Of a DNA stretch of 64,000 nucleotides, positions 20,831-32,889 are shown piece after piece. A program made the position numbers and the translations under genes. The stretch is from Kingdonia uniflora (Eukaryota; Streptophyta; Magnoliopsida; Ranunculales; Circaeasteraceae). The notes under the pieces are model-generated. The model did no database searches. It was not told the DNA's origin and was given only the letters and a program-made list of their open reading frames with translations. Where the stretch lies: positions 2,790,001 to 2,854,000 of the forward strand of contig JACGCM010002435.1 in NCBI GenBank assembly GCA_014058105.1, written 5' to 3'. Position 1 is the first letter of the stretch; every line of letters begins with the position of its first letter.

Positions 20831-22344
20831 CATCTGCTTTTGGCTTGGAGAGGCACTTGAGGTAAGTCCCCATGACTAAAAAGCGATATAGCATACCATT
20901 TGATTTGTGTAGTGCTTCGAGTTGTAGATCAGCTGTCGACACTCTTTCAAATCTGCTCGAAGAGGTTTATCGCAACTGTTATCGATACTAAGGTAGGCTA
21001 AGAAAGACTTTCGCCAATTGCCGTCTCCCCCTTTATTGCCCCCAGTGTTGATCATACATATAGAAATTGGATCAACGCTGGGGGATGAAATAATTTCGAT
21101 CTTGATATATTGAGCTTCTGTACCCATGACCCCGGCGAGATATGCCAAGGAACTGGCATGTCTATTTTTACCTCGAGGAAGATAATCGAGACTTTCGTGA
21201 ACTTGCTCATCCTATCTGCAACGAGGGTTGCGTATTCAATCATTTTTCCATTCTTCTTATATATCTTAGAGTAATGGTGGACGATGAGTAGTGAATCTGT
21301 GTAAACTTAGAGTTCGGGGACATCGAGCTCAAGAGCAAGGTCGAGTCCATGAATAAGAGCTTCGTATTCGGTGACATTATTTGAGGCCTCAAAATCCAAG
21401 TGGATTAATTTCTCTCTTTTTTCATTAGAAGGGGTAATCAATACAATTTTGATACATGACCCTTTGGGTCCTACTGATCCATCGGTAAGAAGTCTTTACC
21501 CTTTTGTTATAATCCATTCAGTTCGTTCGTCAAATGTTTTGGGGGGTGGATCTTCTAAAGTTTCTTCTACAAGGTCAGGGTCGTTCTCCTCCTACTCGGG
21601 ATCTTCCACTGGAAAATCCGTGAGAAAATTGGTAATGGCCTGACCCTTCTCGGAATGACGTTTTTCGAACTTGATATCATGTTCTCCCATACTGACTAGC
21701 CACTGTTACACTCTTCTTAACTTTTCTTTTTTGGATAGAATTTCTCGAAGTGGGTAGTTCTACATGACTTTGACTGAATGAGCTTGGAGGTAGTGGTTGA
21801 GTTTATGTGAAGTGTAAACAAGAGTGAGAAGAAGTTTCTCAATTTTAGAGTACCTTGTTTCTTTTGAAGTGAAGGTTTTATTAATGAAGTAGTATGGTTT
21901 CTCGATTTACCTTTCAAGGCGAATGAGAACCGAGCTAAGTGAAGTGCCTATGACTGCTAGGAAGATAATCAGTTCCTCATTATTTACTGGGGTACTCATT
22001 ATGGGAAACCTCCCCAAATAGGTTTTGAGATCCTGAAAAGCTGTTTCGCATTCTGGTATCCATTTGACCTTTATATTTTGCTTAACTTTTCCTCATTTGG
22101 TACAACTGCGGAGTAGTAGGAATAGCCAATGATAGCGGTCTGAAGATTTAGAAATGAAACGGTTGATAACGATAATCTTGTTAGAAAGTTTCTAAACGTC
22201 TTTCATCATTTTTTGAGAAGGCATGTGAAGGAGTGCCCGAATCAGATCTGGATCGGCCTTAATCCCCTTCTTGCTAATGAGGTGGCCAAGAAATCGGCCA
22301 AACGGTACCCCAAATTGAAACTTATAAGGGTTGAGGCTCATCCA
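20831..22344 (-). pseudogene. RT connection and RNase H domains, element A
   Basis: Just after the RT, the frame reads FGRFLGHLISKKGI and then MSTPVNNEELIIFLAV (near 22000), the tether region typical of gypsy pol. The RNase H proper (about 21500-21270) keeps its acidic residues: L-T-D-G-S, N-V-T-E-Y-E-A and Y-T-D-S. Residual open frames extend to 20876. Multiple stops break it. Confidence 0.75.
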
Positions 22345-22923
22345 TTAAGATCGAAGAATATTGAATATGGTATTGAGATCTGAAATTTGGTTGGCTGACT
22401 GCACACTCTTGCATAGAAGATCGTCGATGTAAACTTTGACAACTTTCCCAAGATGTGCTTTAAACATCGTAGTCATCAACCATAAATACGTGGGACCCAC
22501 ATTTTTGAGTCCGAAGGGCATGACTTTGTAGCAATAAGGACCTATTTTAGTGATGAAAGTCATTTTTTCTTGATCTTCTTCCCAAAGTGGAATCTGATTG
22601 TATCCTGGAGCTATATCCATCATAGATAGGAAGTTATGGACTGCTGTGGAGTTGAGGATCTGATGAATGATGGGAAGAGGGAAACTATCATTTAGAGTGT
22701 ATTTGTTCAGATCGGTAAAATCTACGCAAACTCGGACTTTTTTGTCCTTCTTTGGGATAACGACAATATTGGATATCCAGTCTGGATATTTTACATCTCG
22801 AATGAATCCTACTTTGATCAATTTCTCGATCTCGGTGTTAACTTCATCTCGAAGGCGTGGTGATAGTCGTCTTTGTTTCTCTTTGACCACCATGGCGTTG
22901 ATGTTGATGGCCAATTGTGGCAT
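22345..22923 (-). pseudogene. Reverse transcriptase, element A
   Basis: A 192-codon open RT core: VGFIRDVKYPDWISNIVVIP, KVRVCVDFTDLNKYT, FPLPII, LSMMDIAPGYNQIPL, YKVMPFGLKN, and the active site V-Y-I-D-D-L. The two Asp are intact. It copies element RNA into DNA. It is the best preserved RT in the nest and a good choice for lineage placement. The usual palm extension continues past a stop at 22345. Confidence 0.93.
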
Positions 22924-23189
22924 GCCTTGGCCGGATCGACCTTAGGCATTTCTTCGAAAGAGCACACAAAAACATCTCAATTTAGTTGCAAGAACTGAAT
23001 GAGAGCATCATTTCGTGCTGAACCAGCTTAATACCGATGAAAGTACCTCTGTTAGGTCCATCAATGTTAACATATTCTGTGGGCTCCTCCGTGGAAGGTT
23101 GATCGTTAAGGTGATCAGCTTCCTGTAATTGCTATACAACAAATCTGTCAAAGGTATCTAGAATAGCAGAGACAGTATTTTCACAAGCT

Positions 23190-23560
23190 TGAGAAAGCTT
23201 TTAACTACCCTAGATATAATATATACCATTGTTGTGTTTGAATCGGGGTGCTTGATAATAGGTAGAAGAGATTGCTTCTATGTTGTGAATCCAGCAGCGG
23301 CCCATAATCCTGAGATAATGAGATTTGGCGTTGATGACATAGAAGACGACGTCGATGGTGGCTGGTCCTGTGGTAATAGGTAAGATGATCTTACATACTT
23401 GCAATTCTTTTGAACCATTGAACCTACTAATATCGGTGCCGCTCTGAATAACTTAATCGACCAATCCCATTTGGCCGATAGTGCTCTGAAATAGAATCTC
23501 AATACTGCTTCCAGTATTGATCATCATTGTGAGCATGTTAAACTTCTTCATTTTGAGCAT
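23190..23560 (-). pseudogene. Aspartic protease, element A
   Basis: The active-site motif reads I-N-T-G-S-S with Asn in place of the catalytic Asp (element C still has V-D-T-G-G-S). Downstream, YVINAKSHYLRIMGRCWIHN matches the conserved protease C-terminus of B and C. The protease normally cuts the gag-pol polyprotein. It lies in one frame with the end of gag (23453-23989). Confidence 0.75.
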
Positions 23561-25388
23561 TATTACTAACGCATCATGATGTGAAAATTTGACATGGCTA
23601 GTATCATAATCTTCGAAGGAAATCTCAAGCCGGCGATTGCTTGACTCTGGTAGATACTTGGCTTCCTTGTCTTGAGGTGTGAGATCACAACATTCTGATA
23701 GTCTCCTGTACTTAGATCTGTTAGAGTTGGTGATCTGGTTAATTTTGATCATGTTGTTATGGTGTATATGGTAATGATGTTTCTCCTCAGCTTGATCATC
23801 GACCTGAACAACCTCAAGTTGTTTCTTATAGCTGCCATCTTTGTATGATTCCAGGTCGGCAATATATTCGAACATCCGTCCCTCTTTAAAAATGCATTTA
23901 AGCAACCTCTGCAAAACATAGCAATTATCAGTAGAATGATGGTTTACCTTATGATGTAGACAATATGGATGATTGTTGATTGGTTTCATGGTTGAGAGAC
24001 GCGGTAGAGCTTATCCTTCAAGAGCAATGGAAAGATTATGGAGATTCGGACGTTTATCTTTGGGACCGCCTTTCCAAGGGTAGCCAGTGTTGCCCTTGAC
24101 GTGCTTCTGATCACCTTGATCTCCTTTTGGTTCAGTATTTTGATCTGTAGATGGACCTTTTGTGGTGAGGACGGATTTAGTAGATTTATGTCACTCAGAC
24201 ATCATCCTTTCCAGGTTGACGTAACTATTGGCCTTGGTGACCATATCCTTCAAGGTTACAGGTTTTTTGAGGAATAAGTGTTCTTTGGTCTTGCAGTCAA
24301 GCTGGAGCGCATTGGTGAAAGCAGTAATAGCTTTTTTCTGATCGAGTTATCCACTTTACGCACGAGCTCTAAAAACTTCTTCGCAAAAGCCTCGAGCTTC
24401 TCTCTATGTGACTATTTGGGGACTGATAAGAGAATACATATTTTCCTCTTTATCTCTATTGTGAGCATATGTCTTAATGAACTATTTCTACAGCTGGTCG
24501 AATGCATATATGGAGTCCTCGGGGAGAAAGTAGAACCATCGGAGTGGTTCCTCCTGCAGACTTATGGTGAACAGATAGCAGAGGATGTTGTTGAAATTGG
24601 AGTGCAACCCCACAATGAATCACGGTACTGTTGAATGTGTTCCTTCGGGTTGGTACTTTTGCATTTACGAATTTTGGAGTATGGAAACCTTTCGGTATCT
24701 CCAAATCGAATAGTTCTTTGGCAATTGGACTTCCTTGTAGTTTTGCGATGTCATCGGCGGTACCCAAAATTTATGCTTCGATCAAATCCTTAATACACTG
24801 ATCCATATGCTCTTTTGTAACGTAATGATGTGCTGCTTGAATCCCTGGACGAGTAGGTTGCGGATGATGAGTACCGGTACCTTCACTCAAATGATCTCGT
24901 GCCGGAACTCGATGTGGAGGTCGATGTTCTTCCTCCTGACAGACATAAATCTGGTGACCTCGGCTGGCTTTGGACTGAACATTGCCACCCAAATGAATGG
25001 AAGGCTGAGGTTCGTACTGAATATTCCTAGAAATATCTTTAATGGTGACTCCTCGAGGTCCCAATCTTTCCTATGCAGAAACACAAGAGGTCTCTGGCAA
25101 CTGATCGTGACCTCTTGTTGGAGAATACTGCTGAGTGTTTTGCAGAGCCTCTAGGGCAGTCTGCATTATTGTTATTTGTTCTTCATGTCATTTAAGCACT
25201 GTCAAACGAGCTTATCATTCTGTGTAGAGCTCTATCTCACGGAGCTCTCGATCCTGAGTTAATTGAAGCTTGAGCTTTGCGCACTTCTCTGCTTCGGCGT
25301 TAAGATTCACCCGTAGTTCTTAAAGTTACTCCAACCCTACTAAAACATCGAGCTGGATGTCTGTAGCCGGTCGTCTGGAAGTAACCAT
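23561..25388 (-). pseudogene. gag, element A
   Basis: Starts MVTSRRPAT at 25388, 72 bp after the LTR. Element B starts MVTSKRPAT at the same place, which fixes the start. The N-terminus has a charged helix broken by several stops. The retrotransposon gag core begins near 24740 (SPIAKELFDLEIPKGFHTPKF). A C-x(2)-H-x(4)-H-x(4)-C-like motif (PYCLHHKVNHHSTDNCY, near 23965) follows. Gag packages the RNA in virus-like particles. A stop at 24771-24773 and frameshifts in the core kill it. Confidence 0.82.
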
Positions 25389-25440
25389 GATTGAAAACTG
25401 TAGCGAAAGAATACCTTAGGATATCGTGAAAATCCAATCT

Positions 25441-25460
25441 TTCCCACAGACGGTGCCAAA
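25441..25460 (-). other. Primer-binding site, element A
   Basis: On the minus strand, TTTGGCACCGTCTGTGGGAA follows the 5' LTR directly. B, C and D carry variants of the same site. The priming tRNA is not assigned here. Confidence 0.8.
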
Positions 25461-26079
25461 TGTAATGGCCAAATTCCGTAAGCTCAAAATGGCGTAGAAT
25501 TTGCTGTCACACCAATGAACCTGTGATAATATTCAAATGGAAAGCAAGAAATGACACAAGTAGTTTTAGCTAGGGAAACCTCTGAATAGGTAAAAAAAAC
25601 ACGACCTCGAGTGAAGTATTTTTGTAAAAGTATATTTATTGCTTGAGGTGGATATCTTATTACAAGTGATCTCTAGATTTTGAAATGCTTGAACCTTGTA
25701 ACTAAGAAGTTTGATTTTTTTAGAATCTAGAATAGAGAGTTTTCTTGGTGATTTATCGTGTAATTTTCTGGTCCTTGTCCCTTCTAGAACTTTTTCCTTA
25801 TATAGGCCTTTACCACAGTTCTTTATCGGGCTGGAGCGCATTCTCCGAACAATGTGGTTAGTGGCAGTTGACTGAGTAACTGATGAGTTCATGAGAGACA
25901 GATATCTTTGACTTGTTCAGGTTTTTCGGTTTGAGCTCGACCCATATTCTTCACTAGTTTGTGGAGTAGGTTAAAATATTGACTGGAGAAGTCATGTTGA
26001 AAATGCGTAAGTCTGAGATGTCAGTAGTTCGAGCTAGAAGCAGCTCGATTAGGGTTATATCGAGGGGTAATTTCCTACA
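25461..26079 (-). repeat. Element A 5' LTR (619 bp)
   Basis: Plus-strand TGTAATGGCC to CCTACA, matching 11784-12404. The minus-strand TATA-like box is near 25797-25805. The next five bases, TAAAT, are the right target duplication, after which B's LTR resumes. Confidence 0.92.
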
Positions 26080-26084
26080 TAAAT

Positions 26085-26357
26085 GAACCGAAACTAAGGT
26101 CTATAAAAGGGACATAACACAGAAGAAGAAGGGGACCAAGTTTTTCTAGCTTAAGAGATCATAACTTGTAATCAAAATATCAGTCTCAAGCAATAAAGTT
26201 ACAGTTACTAGAATCCTCAAGCCGAAATCGTAGTTTTCACCTATTCAGAGGTTTCCACGCTAAACCATATATCAATTTCAATTTTATATTTTATTTGTTA
26301 TCACAAGTACATTTGGTGCAAGAGCCTTTCGAGCTATTATAAAATTAGGTCCTTACA
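26085..26357 (+). repeat. Element B 5' LTR, second half
   Basis: Aligns with 54985-55258 (B's 3' LTR). Contains TATAAAA at 26102-26108 and ends CCTTACA at 26357. Together with 11542-11783 it gives a complete LTR of about 515 bp. Confidence 0.9.
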
Positions 26358-26377
26358 TTTGGCATCATCTGTGGGAA
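26358..26377 (+). other. Primer-binding site, element B
   Basis: TTTGGCATCATCTGTGGGAA directly follows the LTR and matches the sites of A, C and D. Confidence 0.8.
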
Positions 26378-26433
26378 AGAATACATTTCTACGAATTTAC
26401 GGCATATAGTTACTCAGCGATCAATTTTCAATC

Positions 26434-28160
26434 ATGGTAACTTCAAAGCGACCAGCCACGGGAGTTTACCATAAAATCTTGATTGAACTTAATCAGCTTG
26501 TGGAATTAAGGGTGAACCTCCACACCAAAACAGAGAAGCAGAATGAGCTCGAACGTCAGTTATTGCTCGACCGAGGGCTTCGCGAACAAGAACTAGAAGG
26601 TGAACGCCAAGCTCGACAAACAGAATTCAAACGACATGAAGAATAGATGACAATGTTACAGACTGCCTTGCAAGCTTTATAAAAAAGTCAACAGGTTCAA
26701 CCTCCAAGACAACATGCTCAGATACTAGCGAACTCTAGAATCTCAGCACGAGATAGGTTAGGACATCGAGGAGTAACTAGCAAAGGAGATTTTAGGCATC
26801 CATCTAGCGATCCACACATACCAAAAGCTTTAATTTCTCTAGGACGGGAAAATCAACCAGAAATTAGAAGAGGGCACATGCCCTCCAAACGTCAAGAAGA
26901 GGAGTCACAACCTTTATCTAAGGTGCTAGCTCGCGAACGTTTAAGCGAGGGAAGTGGTACCCTTAACCCCGGACTTGCACGTTAAGCCGCTCAAACAACA
27001 TGTCAGTACATCACACAGAAACACATAGATCAACGAATTAAGGAATTAATGGAAGCTCATGCTCTCGGCAATAAAGACGATTTGACCAAACTATAAGGTA
27101 TTCCAATTTCCAAAGAGTTATTTGATATGGAAGTACCGACAGGTTTCCATAGTTTAAAGATACGTAAGTACAAAGGCACCGATCCAAAAGAACACATCCA
27201 TCAATTTTGAGACTCATTGGGGCTGTATTCAAATATGAACCACATTCTTTGCCGACTGTTCACTACAGGCCTACAGGGAAACCTGCTCCGATGGTTCCAT
27301 TCTCTACGTAAAGATTCAATCCTCACTTTCAGTCAACTACATAAGATCTTTGTCAAGACGTACGCTCGCAACAAAGATAAGGAAGATAATTTATACACTC
27401 TTATTAGTCTCAAACAGTTTCAGGGGGAGAAGCTCGAGGTCTTTGCAAAGAAATTTCTAGAACTTGCTCGAAAAGTTGATAATCTCGACCAGAAAGCAAC
27501 CATTTTAGTGTTTACCAATGCCCTACATATTAATTGTAAAGCGAATGAGCATATGTTCTTGAACAAACCCTCGACTTTGGAGACATGATTACCAAGGTCA
27601 ATGGTATGTCGACCTAGAAAGGACGATGACCAAAAGGCATAAATCTACTAAAAATGCCGTAACCATAAAAGGTCAAAACATAGATAGAAACAGTGAACAA
27701 AAGGATGGCCAGGGTGATAAAAAGTGAGCTAAAACAAATACAGGCAAATCTCAGAAAGGTAATTTATTACCCAAGCCAGTCCTTCCAAAGATGAATGTCA
27801 GGATCTCAGTGATTTATCCTATACTGGAGAAAGAAAAATTCTATCATGTATCTCAGCCTCTGGGGCCAATCGAAGGAAGACCATATTTTTTGCACCACAA
27901 GCAAATACATCATAAAACTGATAACTGTTACGCTTTACAAAGATTATTGGAGTACATTTTCAAAGATGGGAAAATGTACGAGTACATTATCGACCTGGAG
28001 GGATACAAGAATGGAAGTTACAAGATGCAAGTCAAAGTAGTTTAAGTCAAAGATCGGTCCAAGGAAAAACACTTTTACCACATATACCACAGTCATATGA
28101 TTAAGATATACCAGATCAACAATTTAACCAGATTCAAGAGGAGAAGGTTAACGGAGTGCT
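26434..28160 (+). pseudogene. gag, element B
   Basis: Starts MVTSKRPAT, 76 bp after the LTR, followed by a Glu/Arg-rich helix that is open to 26646. The gag core is at about 27110-27590 (LLRWFHSLRKDSILTF, FVKTYARNKDKEDNLY, FAKKFLELARKVD). The CHHC-like motif (PYFLHHKQIHHKTDNCY, near 27885) has its first Cys changed to Phe. The Lys/Asp-rich tail reads IIDLEGYKNGSYK. Several stops and frameshifts. Confidence 0.83.
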
Positions 28161-28857
28161 GCGACCTCACAGTTCATGATATAGAAGTTAAACTCCTTCC
28201 TGAATCGAACAATCGACGAACTTGAATTTCATTTGAAGATTGTGCCATCAGTCATGTCAAGTTTCCACATCACGACGCACTGGTTCTTATGCTTATGACG
28301 AAGAAATTCTCCATGCATACCATGATGATCGATATAGGCGGCGGTATTGAGATCCTTTTTTAGAGTACAACCGACCAAATGGGACTTCCAGATCAAGTTG
28401 TACCAAGCGACATCGATATAAGTAGTCTTAACGGCTCTAATAAGAATAAGTAAGAAAGATTATCCTACAAATCACCGCTGGGCCCACCACTATCGACGTT
28501 GCTTTCAACATCATCAATGCAAAATCTTGATACCTGGGGATAATGGGCCACTGCTGGTTACACAACATAGAAGCAATCCCATTCACATACCATCAAGTAC
28601 TTCGTTTCAAGTACAATGACGTCATCTATGAGATTAAAGGATGTCAAAAGCTTTCACGAGCTTGTAAAAATACCATATCTGCCATACTTGACACATCCAA
28701 TAGATTTGTTGAATAGCAATTACAGAAAGTTGATCACATCGATGTTCAGCCTTCCACAGTAAAACCTACAGAGTACATTGAGATCAATAGACCTAGTAGG
28801 GGCACTTATATTGGTACCAAGCTAGTTCAACAGGAGAAAATAGCTCTTATATATTTT
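28161..28857 (+). pseudogene. Aspartic protease, element B
   Basis: Recognisable by alignment with A and C: the active-site region reads M-I-D-I-G-G-G (normally D-T-G), then STTDQMGLPD, and later a G-H-C-W-L-H-N-like terminus near 28545. Broken by a stop soon after the active site (TTTTTTAG near 28360) and by frameshifts. Confidence 0.65.
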
Positions 28858-29520
28858 ATGCAGATAAACCAAGATGTCTTCGCTTGGACTTTCAAAGAAA
28901 TGTCGGGTGTTGACCCAACCAAGGTGCGTCACACGTTGAGCATCAAAGATAAAGCTATGGCAGTCAAATATAAACAAGGGAGGCTCTTACCCTATCCCAA
29001 AGATGAAGTCAACATGGAAATTGACAAATCGATTGAGGTCGGATTCATCCAAGAGGCCAAGTACACGAAATGAATCTCGGGCATTGTAGCAGTTCCAAAG
29101 AAGAATGGGAAGGTCTGAGTTTGTGTAGATTTCACATATCTAAACAAATACGCACCGAAAAACAATTTTCATCTTCCCATCATTCATTAAATCCAAGATT
29201 CTATAGCAGGTTACGAGCTGTTATCCATGTGGGACATTACTTCAGGGTAAAACCAAATACCCCTTATAGACAACGATCAAGAAAAGACAATCTTCATCAC
29301 TAAAAGAGGGCTCTACCGTTACAAAGTCATACCTTTTAGACTGAAGAATACTGGAGCAACCTATCAAAGGTTAGTGACGAGCATGTTCAAAGAATACTTG
29401 GGGAAGATCGTTGATGTATATATTAACGATCTACACTGCAAAAGTTTACAGAAGGAGAATCATATCGTACATCCCGATACAGTCTTCAACATATTACGGT
29501 CATACTAAATGAAGCTCAAT
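28858..29520 (+). pseudogene. Reverse transcriptase, element B
   Basis: FAWTFKEMSGVDP leads into VGFIQEAKY, VAVPKKNGKV, VCVDFTYLNKYAP, then YKVIPFRLKNTGATYQRL. The active site reads V-Y-I-N-D-L: the first catalytic Asp is Asn. Frames 28858-29073 and 29070-29303 are open, and the rest contains stops. Confidence 0.88.
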
Positions 29521-31130
29521 CCTGATAAATATTAATTCGGAGTACACTCTAGCAAGTTCCAGGGACATCTCATTAGCAAGAAAGGAATGGAAGCCGATCC
29601 AGATCAGTTTCGAGCTTTAATCTCCATGTCATCACCAAAAACAAATAAAGATGTATAGAAGCTCACTAGCAAGATTGCAACTATCAGCATATTCATCTTC
29701 AAGTCTTCAGATCGATGTTGATGGGTGTTCATTCTAATCGTGGATCCACCAGAAGAGATAAAGGATGATAAACTGAGGAGATCGATTAGACAGCAGAATG
29801 TGAAGTAGTTTTTTAAGAACTCAATATCTATTTGGGAAAATCTCCCATAATGAGCACCGCGGTAGACAATGAGGAATTGATCATCTACCTTGCATTTAGA
29901 GATAACTCCCTCTGCTCGGTTCTAATTTGGCTCAAAGGAAAGGTTGAGAAGTCAGTATATTTTATAAGCAAGACCCTCACACCGGCAGAAGCAAGATATT
30001 CTAAGATCGAGCGACTACTCCTCACACTCGTCTATACTTTATAAAAGCTCAAGCACTATTTTTAAGTACATTCAGTCAAGGTCATCACAAATTATCCCCT
30101 TCGAGAAGTACTATCTAGGGAGAAATCGCGCAGATTACATCAATGGTCTGTCACTTTGGGAGAATATGACATTAAGTTCGAACAGAGAGCCTTCAAAAAA
30201 GGTTGTGCAGTAGCTGCTTTTTTAGCAGACTTCCCAGTATAAGATCCAGATTGGGAGGAGCACGATCCAGATCTCATAGAAGAACACAAAAATAATCCAC
30301 CTTCAAAGCCCTTTGAACAACGAGTTGAATGGGTTACACAAAAGGGTTGCAGACTTCTTATAAATAGATCAGCAAGACCCGCAGGGTCAGTAATCAACAA
30401 TACGATTGAAAAGCTCTAATTAGCTTAAAAGTATGAAGAACACCAATTGATTGGGAAAATTAAAGCTTCAATTGCTTAAAAATGAAGTAATTACAAGAAA
30501 ATCACCCTAAAAACACTAGGCTTCCTCAAAACTCTTTCTAGATCTAACATAAGAAAAGAAATAACCTAAGTTCCCTTTATGTACTTGGGAGTCATTCGAA
30601 CGACTTTACGACTAATTGGTCTAAAACCCTAGAAACTTGCCTAGTCGTTCGAACAAAAACTCAACTCGTTCAAACGAAATATGGCTCTGAGCCAAATTTC
30701 CAGTTGGATGAATATAAGTCGTTCGAACAAAATAGAGAGTCGTTCTAACGACTCTAAATCTCGTTCGAACAATTTTACTAATTTTTGGTCTTTGACTAGA
30801 TCCTCCTGGATCAGTCAGGGATTGGAATTGTACTAATTACTCCCTCTAATAACATAATTGAGAAATTAATACGCCTCAATTTTGAAGCCTTAACAATATC
30901 ACCGAGTATGAGGTATTAATTCTTGGCCTAAACATGGCATTGGAGATTAGAGTTCTTAAAATATCGGTCTATACCAACTCGTTACTGACCGTTCACCACT
31001 ACTCTGAGCGATACAAGAAGAATGGAAAAATGGTTGATTATGTAGCCCTAGTGCTGACAAGATGAACAAATTCAATAAAACTACTATCAATGTTTTTCCT
31101 CATACCAAAAATTGACACGCCGATTCCTTG
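29521..31130 (+). pseudogene. RT connection and RNase H, element B, split by an insertion
   Basis: FQGHLISKKGMEAD near 29560, then MGKSPIMSTAVDNEELIIYL in an open frame at 29832-30044. The RNase H domain starts near 30350 (LLINRSARPAGS). It breaks at IEKL near 30413 and resumes IEKLIRLNFEA after 30857, with a 443-bp insertion between. Further stops follow. Confidence 0.75.
30414..30856. mobile_element. unclassified 443-bp insertion in element B RNase H
   Basis: The RNase H reading is interrupted between two related 9-mers, ATTGAAAAG (30405-30413) and ATTGAGAAA (30857-30865), probably a diverged target duplication. Inside, the motif TCGTTCGAAC and variants recurs six or more times at 30595-30775. 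No coding sequence or clear terminal inverted repeat is visible. The family is unknown. Confidence 0.5.
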
Positions 31131-32512
31131 GCTTACTTATTCAGGGTCTTAGGTACAAAAGCAAGATACCTCCAAATTGAAGTAATTTCAGCCCCCAGCA
31201 TTAATCTTCCAACGATATGCGTGATCAATACTGGGGGCGAGAAAGAAGAAGAAGAAGACGATTAAAGGAAACCTTTCCTCACATATCTTGGCCCAGAGGA
31301 CAAATGTGATGAGCCACTTTCAGATGATCCAAAAGAGTACCGACAGTTGATTAAAAACTCGAAGCGTTACACAGTTTGGACAAATAAATTATATAGAAGG
31401 TCGGTTACTGGACCATACCTCAAGTGCCTCTCAAAGACAAAAGCTGATGGAATGCTCAAGGATCTACATAAAGGGACTTGTGGCTCCCATGCCGCAGGTT
31501 GATCACTCGGAAATAGAGCAATTATACAAGGAGTATTCTGGCCCAGAATGTGAAAGTAGACTGATAGGTATTCATGAAAATGTAATGCATGCTAGCGACA
31601 TGGTAATCAAATACGAGCTCCTGCTCTTGAGCTCTACTCAAGTAAGATGTTTTAGCATTTCAAGTGATGGGCACTTGATCTCGTAGGAGAATTACCAAAC
31701 ACGCCGAGTAACCACAGATTCTTACTGGTAGCCACGGATTATTTCACAAAGTAGGTTAAAGTCGATCCCCTCTATCAAACACGAGAAGAAGAGGTCATCT
31801 CATTTATCTGGGAACATATCATCGCACAATTTGGTTACCCCCATCTGATTCAGATCGATAACGGCCAACAGTTTGTTAGAGAGAAGGTAGTATCATTTCT
31901 AAACAAGCACAACATCAATCATTCACCCTCCAATCCATACTACCCGCGAGGTAATGGGTAGGCCAAAATCACAAACAAGACTATAGTAAATGGAATCAAG
32001 AAGAAACTCAAATCTGAGAAGAAAGGTAATTAGACAAGGGAGCTGCCACATGTCTTATGGGCTTACCGCACAACACCGAGACAATCAACAGGATGTTCTC
32101 CATTCCTACTTGCTTATGGAATAGAAGCCGTAATACCAACATCATATCATTATCCTGTCAAAGATCACGAGCTTTCTGATAAAAAAAATAAGTTTGAATT
32201 AGCCTACAATATGAACTGGATCGACCAAACACGAGTTCGAGTTGCTGCCAACTTGAGTTGATATCATCATATGTTATCCAGTTCCCACAACAAAAGAGTT
32301 TGGAGTTGCGAGTTCAAAATCGATGACCTAATCCTCCGCAAAATTCCCAAAAACAAAAAAAATTAAATACTAGGAAGCTCGCAGAGAACTGGGATGGTCT
32401 ATTATTGGCTGTGGGATGAACGGGTCTTAGATCCTACTATCGAATGACAAAGGATGACGTCAGAATACCAAGCCCTTGGAACACTAGGAGATTGAAGCGA
32501 TATTATCGTTAA
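31131..32512 (+). pseudogene. Integrase, element B
   Basis: The core includes ATDYFTK near 31733, IDNGQQFVREKVVSFLNKHN near 31855 (Asp kept), SNPYYPRGNG, PHVLWAYRTTPRQSTGCSPF near 32050 and the C-terminal NTRRLKRYYR, ending at taa 32510-32512. Stops interrupt all frames. Confidence 0.83.
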
Positions 32513-32669
32513 ATCCCAAATTTTCCAAACATATGATACATCTACAATTTTTCTTTACATTCTGAAAGTGAGATTGCGATCTCTAACAGTATCTATATTC
32601 TTTTCTCATCAATGAAATTGTTCAACTTTTTTCTCCCACATTACTCTCTACAATCATACATATATTTTT

Positions 32670-32865
32670 CTACTAAATCTCGCAGGATTAAAGAAAAGGT
32701 GATATTAATATTATCTTTCAATCAATACACATCAACTATCTACTAAATCTCAAACGATTAAAGCAAAGGTAATACTAGCTTTCAATCAATACACATCTAC
32801 TGTCTCTAATGATAAAGCAAAGGTAAAATTGGCTTTCATATATCTAACGTCTACTATATAGAAAT
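32670..32865. repeat. 60-70 bp tandem repeat in the pol/antisense spacer, element B
   Basis: About three units built on AAATCTC, GATTAAAG(A/C)AAAGGT, CTTTCAATCAATACACATC and TCTACT, starting near 32675, 32745 and 32805. It lies between the pol end (32512) and the antisense gene end (32890), as in A and C, but the sequence is unrelated. Confidence 0.8.
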
Positions 32866-32889
32866 GAAAACAGTTTATAACTTCATAGC

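Larger units (their letters stand above)
11784..26079 (-). mobile_element. Element A: Tat/Grande-like Ty3-gypsy retrotransposon, minus strand
   Basis: 14.3 kb, inserted in the 5' LTR of element B, with near-identical duplications TAAAC (11779-11783) and TAAAT (26080-26084). The 3' LTR is 11784-12404 and the 5' LTR 25461-26079. On the minus strand the order is PBS, gag (from 25388), PR, RT, RNase H, IN (to about 19775) and a tandem-repeat spacer. On the plus strand, convergent with pol, lie ORFa, ORFb and a core plus coiled-coil gene. All three Tat elements here share this plan. Every frame is broken, so the element is inactive. Confidence 0.92.
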
